6,185 nucleotides of DNA from Planctomycetota bacterium (GTDB lineage Bacteria; Planctomycetota; Brocadiia; SM23-32), in the NCBI GenBank assembly GCA_018400625.1, contig JAGYMJ010000012.1, positions 1-6,185 on the forward strand, read 5' to 3'. Below are positions 1 to 5,690 of this stretch, piece after piece. Numbering within the stretch: position 1 is the first letter of the stretch; every line of letters begins with the position of its first letter. The notes under the pieces were generated by a model. That model saw nothing but the letters and a program-made list of their open reading frames with translations. It searched no databases and was not told where the DNA came from. The translations under genes and the position numbers were made by a program.

Positions 1-2
1 TT

Positions 3-1340
3 TATGCATGCCGGGTTTTTTATGTTGTCTTGACGGGAATTATACTTTTGAGCTGCCTGGAAAGCCGTGCAGGAGCTTTTGGCTCCGAATCAGCCCGGAA
101 GGCACGCAATAAGTTGCTGGAGACTTTTCGTGAAAAGGGCGAGGAGGCGTTACCGTTGATTGTTGATGCACTGGAAGATGAACGTGAAGCCATGCGTCGC
201 ACCGCCGCTCATCTGATAGGTGATCTGGGCGCTTCCGCACGGGAGGCGTTTGAACCCGGCCTGAAAGTTCAGGATGAACACGTCAACCATACCGTCCTGG
301 AGGCGATACTCGAAGCCGGTATGCTGGAGCAGTATATAGAACCCGTTGTCACTCACGATGCGGATTCGGTACGCCGGTATTTTCACTACCGTTTACTCCC
401 CCAGCAGCTCCTTGTGGACGAGGAGAGGGCCGAAAAACTGGTTGAAAGATTCGATGCAATCTACTACAGTGACATCTCGGATGAAGTTCGAAGCGAAATT
501 CTCCGCCATTTTTACCTGAGAGGGCTTGGAGAGTATATGGTTCAGGACGGTCAACCGTCCGATGATTACATTGAGATACTCGAAAGGGTTTACGGCATGG
601 CGTGCGAAACGGATCGGCGGCGGATCGTTGATGCCGTGTCCGAATTGACCGTGACCGATGCATCTGCGCGCTTACTTGCCAACGCACGTGATGAAGGAGA
701 AGATGAAATAGCGGAAACGGCTCGGCGGGCCATTATTGCCGGCAAATTGCAGGAATTAGAGGAGAAAGGAGATCAGGAGCTCGTTTCTGAATTCGGATCC
801 CGGTTCGACGGCGTGGATTTCGATACATGGCCGGAGGATCTTGCTTATGAAGCTTTTTATATGCGGGGTCGGGCCCACCGCCGACTGGGCAAGCCTGAAG
901 CGGCTATAGAGGATATAAAGCGAGCTATCTCTTACAATGACAATGCGCGTGCTTATAAGGTTCTCGGCGACATTTACATCGACCAGCTCGATGAGCCTGA
1001 GCCGGCGGTGGAGGCGTTTAAGAACGCAGCGCGGAGAGACTGGGCTAGTCATGTAAACCATCGATCGGTTCTTAGAGCGGCGGCCATCTTGCGGGACCTC
1101 GGCCGGCCCGAGGAAGCACTGGAGCTTTTGGTTGAGCAAAAACCAAAGGAGATTGAAGGATTGGGGGGCAGTTGGGGGCCGCGGTATGTGCGTTCTTTTG
1201 CCAACACTCTTGAAGCCCTGGGAGACCACGAAGCGGGTATCGAATATTATCGCCGGATGCTGGCGGCCGACTTCGGCGAACGGCAGAACGAACAGGCCAA
1301 GGAAGCTATAGAAAAACTGGAGAAAAAAATGGAGAAATGA
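3..1340 (+). CDS. HEAT/TPR-repeat exported protein, 5' end outside window
   Basis: The frame is open to the left edge, so the true start is probably upstream. The first in-frame start codon is a TTG at 30, but starting there removes the basic n-region of a likely signal peptide (codons 3-29 read YACRVFYVV, followed by LTGIILLSCL). Cleavage could fall after AGA (residue 16, numbering from the TTG) or, less likely, at the lipobox-like LLSC. Residues about 25-120 are paired amphipathic helices of HEAT type (ALPLIVDALEDE...AAHLIGDLG). Residues 130-250 are also helical but not assignable. Residues 271-303, 305-338, 343-372 and 386-418 look like TPR units (for example RAHRRLGKPEAAIEDIKRA and ALGDHEAGIEYYRRML). 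The C-terminus is a charged helix. Such solenoids bind proteins; no catalytic motif is visible. The stop overlaps an ATG at 1337. A periplasmic or envelope scaffold is an inference from fold and signal peptide. Confidence 0.8.
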   Translation, partial: YACRVFYVVLTGIILLSCLESRAGAFGSESARKARNKLLETFREKGEEALPLIVDALEDEREAMRRTAAHLIGDLGASAREAFEPGLKVQDEHVNHTVLEAILEAGMLEQYIEPVVTHDADSVRRYFHYRLLPQQLLVDEERAEKLVERFDAIYYSDISDEVRSEILRHFYLRGLGEYMVQDGQPSDDYIEILERVYGMACETDRRRIVDAVSELTVTDASARLLANARDEGEDEIAETARRAIIAGKLQELEEKGDQELVSEFGSRFDGVDFDTWPEDLAYEAFYMRGRAHRRLGKPEAAIEDIKRAISYNDNARAYKVLGDIYIDQLDEPEPAVEAFKNAARRDWASHVNHRSVLRAAAILRDLGRPEEALELLVEQKPKEIEGLGGSWGPRYVRSFANTLEALGDHEAGIEYYRRMLAADFGERQNEQAKEAIEKLEKKMEK

Positions 1341-1342
1341 AA

Positions 1343-1519
1343 ATGACATTAACGTCAGAGAAAAATCATGAAGATGCAGGATATTCTGAACAGTCGAATA
1401 CTGCCTGGGTGCCTATGCCCTGGCGTGGTCAGATGGTGACCATGAGACAGGGCCCCACTGAACCGGATGTGTTTTGGGGTGCCCGAAAACGAGAAATGAG
1501 AACAATGCTTTTCTCTTGA
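1343..1519 (+). CDS. Short hypothetical ORF, likely 5' part of a frameshifted gene
   Basis: The preferred start is ATG 1343, because GGAG at 1331-1334 lies 8 bases upstream of it; ATG 1337 in the same frame overlaps the previous stop but is only 2 bases from the GGAG. The 59-residue product has no signal peptide, membrane segment or recognised motif. It ends ...DVFWGARKREMRTMLFS at a TGA (1517-1519). The overlapping frame that continues to 2151 reads unnaturally in the shared stretch (cysteine-rich TGCVLGCPKT) but looks protein-like just past this stop (LTRYAQCTRTP onward). The simplest reading is one gene that shifts frame by one base around 1505-1519, so this is probably the 5' piece of a pseudogene rather than a separate small protein. 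It could be a genuine short gene translationally coupled to the HEAT/TPR gene. Confidence 0.4.
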   Translation: MTLTSEKNHEDAGYSEQSNTAWVPMPWRGQMVTMRQGPTEPDVFWGARKREMRTMLFS

Positions 1520-2151
1520 CACGCTATGCCCAGTGCACACGCACACCGAATCTGCTGGGGATGATGGGCACAAATTGGGATGAGATCAACAGCGAGAATG
1601 AGAGCCGACTTATTCAGGATGTGGAGGAGAATGGAGCGATTTTCGGTGGTCAGGATGACCCTGCTTTGCGTCAAAGAGCGGAGACCGCAGAGTCGAGACG
1701 ATTTGGAGAAGGGGCGTTCGAACACGTCGTGGATTTTGCCGGCGATGACTGCGCTCTGGTGGAGGCCGCCTGGTCTGATCAGTTCGGCCAAAACGCCTTC
1801 TCCACGGTGGGGCTTGGCCTGAGCGCCGGGAGAAAGGGAAAAATGTGCCTTCCACTTTTGGGGCTCCCCAACTTAATGTTCGAGCGGCTTGAAATCGAAC
1901 TCACACTCGACGGTGAATTCCCCGGCCCCGGAAGAACCGGTGTATCTGTTGATGGCGGTAAAACCCATATATATAAACCGTTGCAGAAACTTACCGACTG
2001 GACTGATGTGGTCAAAGGATACAGCCGGGTTCTTTGGAGGTTCGAGATATGCAATCAGAGAGAAAGAAAAGAGGGTGAATCGGTTAAAATCGGATACAGA
2101 AATTGTTTGAACACAGTGACTTTGAGAGGAGGTTTAGTTAAGCACAGGTGA
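1474..2151 (+). CDS. Hypothetical protein, probably 3' part of a frameshifted gene
   Basis: The open frame extends from 1462 to the TGA at 2149-2151. Its possible starts are a TTG at 1474 and ATGs at 1561 and 1564, none with a convincing Shine-Dalgarno sequence, which supports its being the continuation of the frame starting at 1343. From about 1580 the codon use looks normal for this window. The product (about 200 residues) is not recognised. Its second half is rich in beta-type segments: FERLEIELTLDGEF, then GVSVDGGKTHIYKPL, LTDWTDVVKGYSRVLWRFEI and GYRNCLNTVTLRGGLV, a pattern compatible with a beta-sandwich or lectin-like accessory domain as found at the C-termini of PVC glycan hydrolases. 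There is no signal peptide in this frame. Neighbouring genes for exported glycan-active proteins suggest a related role, but that is inference only. Confidence 0.45.
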   Translation: MGCPKTRNENNAFLLTRYAQCTRTPNLLGMMGTNWDEINSENESRLIQDVEENGAIFGGQDDPALRQRAETAESRRFGEGAFEHVVDFAGDDCALVEAAWSDQFGQNAFSTVGLGLSAGRKGKMCLPLLGLPNLMFERLEIELTLDGEFPGPGRTGVSVDGGKTHIYKPLQKLTDWTDVVKGYSRVLWRFEICNQRERKEGESVKIGYRNCLNTVTLRGGLVKHR

Positions 2152-2179
2152 AAAATATCTTATTTCAGTGAGGAGATTT

Positions 2180-2242
2180 ATGCATAAGAAAGAGTCCTTG
2201 ATTCCATCATTTTGGATTAAAACTTTGGACGTGGTTCACTGA
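2180..2242 (+). CDS. Possible 20-residue ORF or aborted gene start
   Basis: ATG at 2180 is preceded by GAGGAG (2170-2175), 4 bases away. The frame encodes a 20-residue peptide beginning MHKKESLIPSF and ends at TGA 2240-2242. It has a lysine-rich start but no long hydrophobic stretch and no recognised similarity. It may be the surviving start of a lost gene, a small peptide, or chance. Only the ribosome-binding site supports it. Confidence 0.15.
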   Translation: MHKKESLIPSFWIKTLDVVH

Positions 2243-2276
2243 TTACTTACGAATTAGCTGCATAGGAGTGAGGGAA

Positions 2277-2369
2277 ATGAGCCGCCTTGCTCATACAGAT
2301 CTGCAATTGATGGTTGGATTAGAAAATTATTGTGCGACAGGCTCGTGCGACAGGATATTAGGAGGCTAA
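2277..2369 (+). CDS. Possible 30-residue ORF or aborted gene start
   Basis: ATG at 2277 has AGGAG at 2264-2268 with 8-base spacing, a better ribosome-binding site than several longer ORFs here have. The product begins MSRLAHTDLQLMV, contains two cysteines (residues 19 and 24) and ends LGG before TAA 2367-2369. Its last codons overlap the Shine-Dalgarno sequence (2360-2365) of the next ORF, so translation of the two could be coupled. No family is recognised; it may be a gene remnant. Confidence 0.2.
   Translation: MSRLAHTDLQLMVGLENYCATGSCDRILGG
2360..2365 (+). promoter_or_regulatory. Strong ribosome-binding site for the 2374 ORF
   Basis: AGGAGG, a perfect anti-16S complement, sits 8 bases before ATG 2374. 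It is the main reason to accept this start and to take the small ORF seriously. Confidence 0.6.
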
Positions 2370-2373
2370 GAAT

Positions 2374-2625
2374 ATGATGATTGCTGAAGATATATTGAAC
2401 GGTATAGGGAATGGCGGACGTATGTCGACGATCTCACTGAGCGGTATGGTTCTCGCGCTGTCGGTCGCTTTGAGCACTTGGAGCCTCTTAGTGGTTAATC
2501 TTCACCCCACCGGCACAGGGCACGGTGTTGATCATGTGAGACGTGGTCCACTGAATATCTATCCCCCGAATAGAGTCCGGCGGGGAGAAAACATTTTATT
2601 GAATATCAACTTTAATTCAGATTGA
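2374..2625 (+). CDS. Small membrane-anchored hypothetical protein (83 aa)
   Basis: The start is fixed by AGGAGG at 2360-2365. The product has a short polar N-terminus, one hydrophobic segment at residues 22-42 (SGMVLALSVALSTWSLLVVNL), and a basic, proline-containing tail. The tail ends RRGENILLNINF, which resembles the 'KGKNVLAMRF' strand in the N-terminal beta-sandwich domain of the protein encoded next (its residues 168-176). This is a common ending in galactose-binding-like domains of PVC hydrolases. The hydrophobic segment could be a signal anchor with a remnant of such a domain attached, so the ORF may be a worn-down fragment. The TGA at 2623-2625 overlaps a TTG (2622) in the frame of the sialidase-like gene, so coupling is possible. 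A second ATG at 2422 is a less likely start. Function unknown. Confidence 0.45.
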   Translation: MMIAEDILNGIGNGGRMSTISLSGMVLALSVALSTWSLLVVNLHPTGTGHGVDHVRRGPLNIYPPNRVRRGENILLNINFNSD

Positions 2626-2636
2626 AGAAAATTATT

Positions 2637-4763
2637 ATGTTGAAAACGAAAAATGTATTTATGTTTGCAGTATTGCTTCTTGCTGGCATTTTAACGATTA
2701 TGTTCACCATCGTTACCCCTGGTGCGTACGGCGCCGACAGTGACCTCCAATGGGGAGACGAGCTTGTCATGTTCGCCCCTCTTGACCGCTCCCATCCCGT
2801 TGTTGACGACGCTGACCTGGCGACCATGCCGGAAGGTATGGATATTGAAGCCGCGCCGGAATTCCCTTCCCTTACCCTCGAACCGAAGCACGTGAGCTGG
2901 GAAGCGGGACGATCTATCGACCTGGAACCTTATATCGGCGAAAGCAGCGAAGATAGCGCCTATGTTTTCGCCAAGCTCCACTCGCCCGCACATCAGACGG
3001 TTACACTCGGTATAGGCGCCGACTGGTGGATCCAATGCTGGATGAACGGGCGGCCTTTTTTCGATACGCTGGAAATGGGAAATCGCACTGGTCGCTACTC
3101 CATACTCGATCATCAAGTGGAAGTCGAACTCCAGAAAGGCAAAAACGTTTTGGCCATGCGATTCATCAGGGGTAGAGCCACTGCTCTGCTGGCGATCGGC
3201 GACGAGTCGATGTTTGCGGCGGCTTTGCGGCGGCAACAGGCGTCAGACGCTGATGTGTTGACACCGCCGCAGATTATTTCTGCGTCAGATACGGAGTATC
3301 CTACGGTCGAGACCCGGAACATTCAGATGGTGTCCAGCATGGCGGTCAGCCCGAGGGGGCGTCTCTGGGCGGTTTGGTACGCCGGGCCTGCACCGGGCGA
3401 AGATCGGAACAATTACGTCGTCGTGGCCACCAGTGGTGATGATGGTAGGACGTGGGAAGAACGGCTGGTGATTGATCCGGACGGTTCTGGACCGATACGG
3501 GCGTTTGATCCGCAGATTTGGGTTGATCCGGACGGACGTCTCTGGGTTTTCTGGGGACAGGCCGTGGCTCATGGAAAGAATGCCCAGAGTTGGGCAATGA
3601 CCACGGCCGATGCCGATGCCGGACAGCCCGTCTGGAATCCTCCCCGTCATGTTGCGCAGGGCGTGATGATGTGCAAGCCGATTGTCCTTTCAAACGGCAA
3701 ATGGATCTTTCCGATCAGCGACTGGGCAGCCCGCCTCAGCGGTGATCGCGATGCCGCGAGCGCAGCGGTTTATATAGCCGTTGATCAGGGGGAGAGCTTT
3801 GAACTGAGGGGGAAGGCGCTGGTTCCGCTTGAAGATCGTCAGTACGACGAACACATGCTTGTCGAGCGCAAGAACGGAGATCTATGGATGCTGGTGCGCA
3901 CCAGGTATGGAATCGGTGAAAGCGTTTCCAGCGATGGCGGCCGCACCTGGCCGGTTGTATCGCCGTCATCCATTAAACATCCGAACGCGCGGTTTTTTAT
4001 TACACGCCTGAATTCCGGAAACCTGTTGCTGGTCAAGCACGGTCCGATTGATCGGAGGATTGGACGAAGTCATCTGCAGGCTTTTATCTCTAAGGATGAT
4101 GGCCTGACCTGGGACGGCGGCTTTTTGCTCGATGAGCGCGGCGGCATATCCTATCCCGACGGTCAGCAGACGGAAGACGGAATGATTTATATAACCTATG
4201 ACTATTCAAGACGTAACGAACGGGCAATTTATATGACCTCTTTCATGGAGGAAGACGCCGCGGCCGGCGAGGCGGTGTCGGGTCGTGCACGGCTGCGCGA
4301 GTCGATCAGTACGCCGGGGCCGGTTTCAGTCGATCTTAACAGCAACGATGACGGCGTTTCGCTCAATCAAACGGCTGCTGCGCAGATCGAGCCGGACGAC
4401 GGAGGCCAAACCGCAACGCTGAAAATCGGCGCGAAAATCTGGTCGGACAGAGAGTATGTGTTCAGCGTAATTCCCGAAGAGCTGGAGGCGAAACATTTTA
4501 TCCGATCACCGATCGGCCGCAGCCGGGGATTGGTAGTTCAGGCCGGCTATGTTTATGTAATCGCTCCCGATAAGGCCATTGCCGATGATCTGTTGGATAA
4601 GGGGTTTGAAAAAACCGATATTCCTCAATTCATCCCGTTCACGGTGAGTGGCTCATACAAGATTGATGATGCCTGTTCGGTTTACCAGAAACGGGTTGAG
4701 CTGGGTGATCGTGTGGATTACGGTAAGTGGGGCATTACGGTATTTTCTGATTCCGTAGAATAA
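2637..4763 (+). CDS. Exported sialidase-like (Asp-box/BNR) glycan hydrolase, multidomain
   Basis: ATG 2637 gives 708 residues. An in-frame TTG at 2622 would add MKKII and overlap the preceding stop; neither start has a strong ribosome-binding site. Residues 1-33 form a signal peptide (MLKTKN, hydrophobic core, cleavage near AYGA/DSD). Residues about 38-200 look like a beta-sandwich, galactose-binding-like domain with WWIQCWMNGRPFFD and LQKGKNVLAMRF. Residues about 215-535 are a sialidase-type propeller with canonical Asp boxes (SxDxGxTW) at 266-273, 431-438 and 485-492, and degenerate ones near 323-333 and 382-388. DEHMLVERKNGDLWMLVRTR (404-423) matches the usual BNR_2 blade ending in an arginine, a candidate for the arginine triad. 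Residues about 545-708 form an extra domain ending SVYQKRVELGDRVDYGKWG, which I recall from other PVC hydrolases. The family releases terminal sialic acids, but many PVC members have unknown substrates and the classic N-terminal FRIP motif is not evident. Periplasmic or secreted action is likely. Confidence 0.85.
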   Translation: MLKTKNVFMFAVLLLAGILTIMFTIVTPGAYGADSDLQWGDELVMFAPLDRSHPVVDDADLATMPEGMDIEAAPEFPSLTLEPKHVSWEAGRSIDLEPYIGESSEDSAYVFAKLHSPAHQTVTLGIGADWWIQCWMNGRPFFDTLEMGNRTGRYSILDHQVEVELQKGKNVLAMRFIRGRATALLAIGDESMFAAALRRQQASDADVLTPPQIISASDTEYPTVETRNIQMVSSMAVSPRGRLWAVWYAGPAPGEDRNNYVVVATSGDDGRTWEERLVIDPDGSGPIRAFDPQIWVDPDGRLWVFWGQAVAHGKNAQSWAMTTADADAGQPVWNPPRHVAQGVMMCKPIVLSNGKWIFPISDWAARLSGDRDAASAAVYIAVDQGESFELRGKALVPLEDRQYDEHMLVERKNGDLWMLVRTRYGIGESVSSDGGRTWPVVSPSSIKHPNARFFITRLNSGNLLLVKHGPIDRRIGRSHLQAFISKDDGLTWDGGFLLDERGGISYPDGQQTEDGMIYITYDYSRRNERAIYMTSFMEEDAAAGEAVSGRARLRESISTPGPVSVDLNSNDDGVSLNQTAAAQIEPDDGGQTATLKIGAKIWSDREYVFSVIPEELEAKHFIRSPIGRSRGLVVQAGYVYVIAPDKAIADDLLDKGFEKTDIPQFIPFTVSGSYKIDDACSVYQKRVELGDRVDYGKWGITVFSDSVE

Positions 4764-4952
4764 CGGGGGCAAAAGGTAAGGGAAACATGGCCAACGGGGT
4801 TGACTGAATAATTACATTTTTTTTGAAGAATACTTGCAATGCAAATCCCCATTGATATAATATTTCATAAGGTTCTTTCCTCCCGGGAAAATGCTTAAAA
4901 GGTGAATATGGCACGATGACATTATTTTCGCTCATTTTTTAATTCTAAGAAC
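4764..4952. other. Regulatory gap between the sialidase-like and GH32-like genes
   Basis: This AT-rich 189-base gap holds a promoter (listed separately) and two very short frames: ATG 4787 to TGA 4807 (MANGVD, preceded by a weak GTAAGGGA) and ATG 4908 to TGA 4919 (MAR, preceded by AAAAGGTG). A run of eight T at 4817-4824 has no GC-rich stem before it, so it is not a convincing terminator. A short inverted repeat, TTTCC (4876-4880) and GGAAA (4886-4890), lies in the presumed leader. Confidence 0.55.
4834..4861 (+). promoter_or_regulatory. Sigma70-type promoter with palindrome over the -35 box
   Basis: TTGCAA (4834-4839, 4 of 6 matches to TTGACA) and a perfect TATAAT (4856-4861) are separated by 16 bases, which predicts a start point near 4868 and a leader of about 85 bases before ATG 4953. 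TTGCAATGCAA (4834-4844) is a perfect 5-bp inverted repeat around one base and covers the -35 box, so it could be an operator. The gene downstream would therefore be transcribed independently of the sialidase-like gene. Confidence 0.5.
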
Positions 4953-5663
4953 ATGAAAAAAAATATCGTGAAGTTACTTTACAGATTGGTTGGGCGCAGC
5001 ATGTTGTCGGCACTGGTATTCGCAGCGATTTACGCCGGCTCTATCCACACCCTTTACGCCGGTGAAGGCCCACCGGATGGGAAGGACTCCTTTTCACCGG
5101 TCGAGATCGGCGGGCGGCTTGAACTGTTTATTGACCGGCACCTTGTCGAGTCGATGGATAACGCGGAACTGCGCCTGCACCGCCCGCATCCTGGGTCCGC
5201 CTCGGAAGGGCCGAGCGGGGCTTATATGACTGTCCTTCGCGACGGTGATTGTTTTCTCGGCTACTACCGGGCGGTTGCTCCCGATTATGAAGGGCGCCGC
5301 CGGGACGGGCATGCCGGTGAGCGCACGTGCGTGGTGAAAAGCACCGACGGCTTAGCCTCCGTTTACGGTCCGCCTGATGGCGGGGAACTGTTGACCCGGC
5401 CGGTGGTTTTTGAAGGACGGGAGCTGGTGCTGAATTTGGCCACCTCGGTGCGCGGCGGAGTGCGCGTAGAATTGCAGGACGCCGACGGCAACCCGATTCC
5501 CGGGTTCACCCTCGATGATTGCCCGACGATAATCGGTGACAGCATCGAGCATGTGGTGACCTGGCGGGAAGGCGCAGACGTGAGCGAATTCGCCGGTCGG
5601 CCGGTGCGCCTGCGTTTCGAGCTGCGTGACGCGGATATCTATTCTTATCAGTTTTTTCAATAA
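4953..5663 (+). CDS. GH32-like exported protein with the central domain deleted in frame
   Basis: The 236-residue product has a signal peptide at about 1-36 (MKKNIVKLLYRLVGR, hydrophobic core, cleavage near LYA/GE). Residues 50-130 match the start of a PVC family of GH32-like five-bladed propeller proteins: IGGRLELFIDRHLVES, LRLHRP and AYMTVLRDGDCFLGYYR. Residues 134-236 match its very C-terminus: LASVYGPPDGGELLTRP, RVELQDADGNPIPGF, then a final module with AGRPVRLRFELRDADIYSYQF. From memory, family members are around 450-550 residues, so some 250-300 residues of propeller lying between these two parts are absent. The join is at about KSTDG/LASV (5340-5354), where 'STDG' of an N-terminal blade meets the 'DGFASV' that normally opens the C-terminal domain. 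The frame is intact, so a protein could be made, but it should lack the substrate site. There is no clear ribosome-binding site before ATG 4953. The original role was probably extracellular glycan processing. Confidence 0.75.
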   Translation: MKKNIVKLLYRLVGRSMLSALVFAAIYAGSIHTLYAGEGPPDGKDSFSPVEIGGRLELFIDRHLVESMDNAELRLHRPHPGSASEGPSGAYMTVLRDGDCFLGYYRAVAPDYEGRRRDGHAGERTCVVKSTDGLASVYGPPDGGELLTRPVVFEGRELVLNLATSVRGGVRVELQDADGNPIPGFTLDDCPTIIGDSIEHVVTWREGADVSEFAGRPVRLRFELRDADIYSYQFFQ

Positions 5664-5680
5664 TACGGATCTTTTTCAGA

Positions 5681-5687
5681 AGAGGAG
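5681..5687 (+). promoter_or_regulatory. Ribosome-binding site of the transposase gene
   Basis: AGAGGAG ends 3 bases before ATG 5691. The spacing is short but the match is strong, and the next in-frame ATG (5706) has no such site, so 5691 is taken as the start. Confidence 0.5.
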
Positions 5688-5690
5688 ATC

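Larger units (their letters stand above)
2152..2373. other. Gap with short aborted frames, no recognised gene
   Basis: This 222-base stretch has no ORF of convincing length and no tRNA-like or clear terminator structure. It contains two short frames with good ribosome-binding sites (2180-2242 and 2277-2369, listed separately). A 10-base direct repeat, GTGCGACAGG, occurs at 2332-2341 and 2345-2354 with a 13-base period. I see no clear -35/-10 pair. It is best read as intergenic DNA or the remains of decayed genes. Confidence 0.5.

Noticed and set aside
30..32. TTG as the true start of the HEAT/TPR gene
   Set aside because: The frame stays open to the window edge, and starting here would cut off the arginine-containing beginning of the signal peptide; no good ribosome-binding site precedes it.
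756..1349. 197-codon open frame on the minus strand
   Set aside because: It lies entirely opposite the TPR part of the HEAT/TPR gene, whose protein has clear repeats. The minus-strand product begins with a phenylalanine-rich run that simply mirrors the lysine/glutamate codons of the opposite strand.
2332..2354. Insertion-site duplication around GTGCGACAGG
   Set aside because: The two copies are only 13 bases apart with nothing between them but three bases, so there is no inserted element; it is a small tandem duplication.
2691..3693. Several minus-strand open frames of 115-181 codons
   Set aside because: They are opposite the sialidase-like gene, show arginine/proline-rich composition without motifs, and overlap one another.
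4810..4826. Intrinsic terminator after the sialidase-like gene
   Set aside because: There is a run of eight T, but no stable GC-rich stem can be formed immediately before it.
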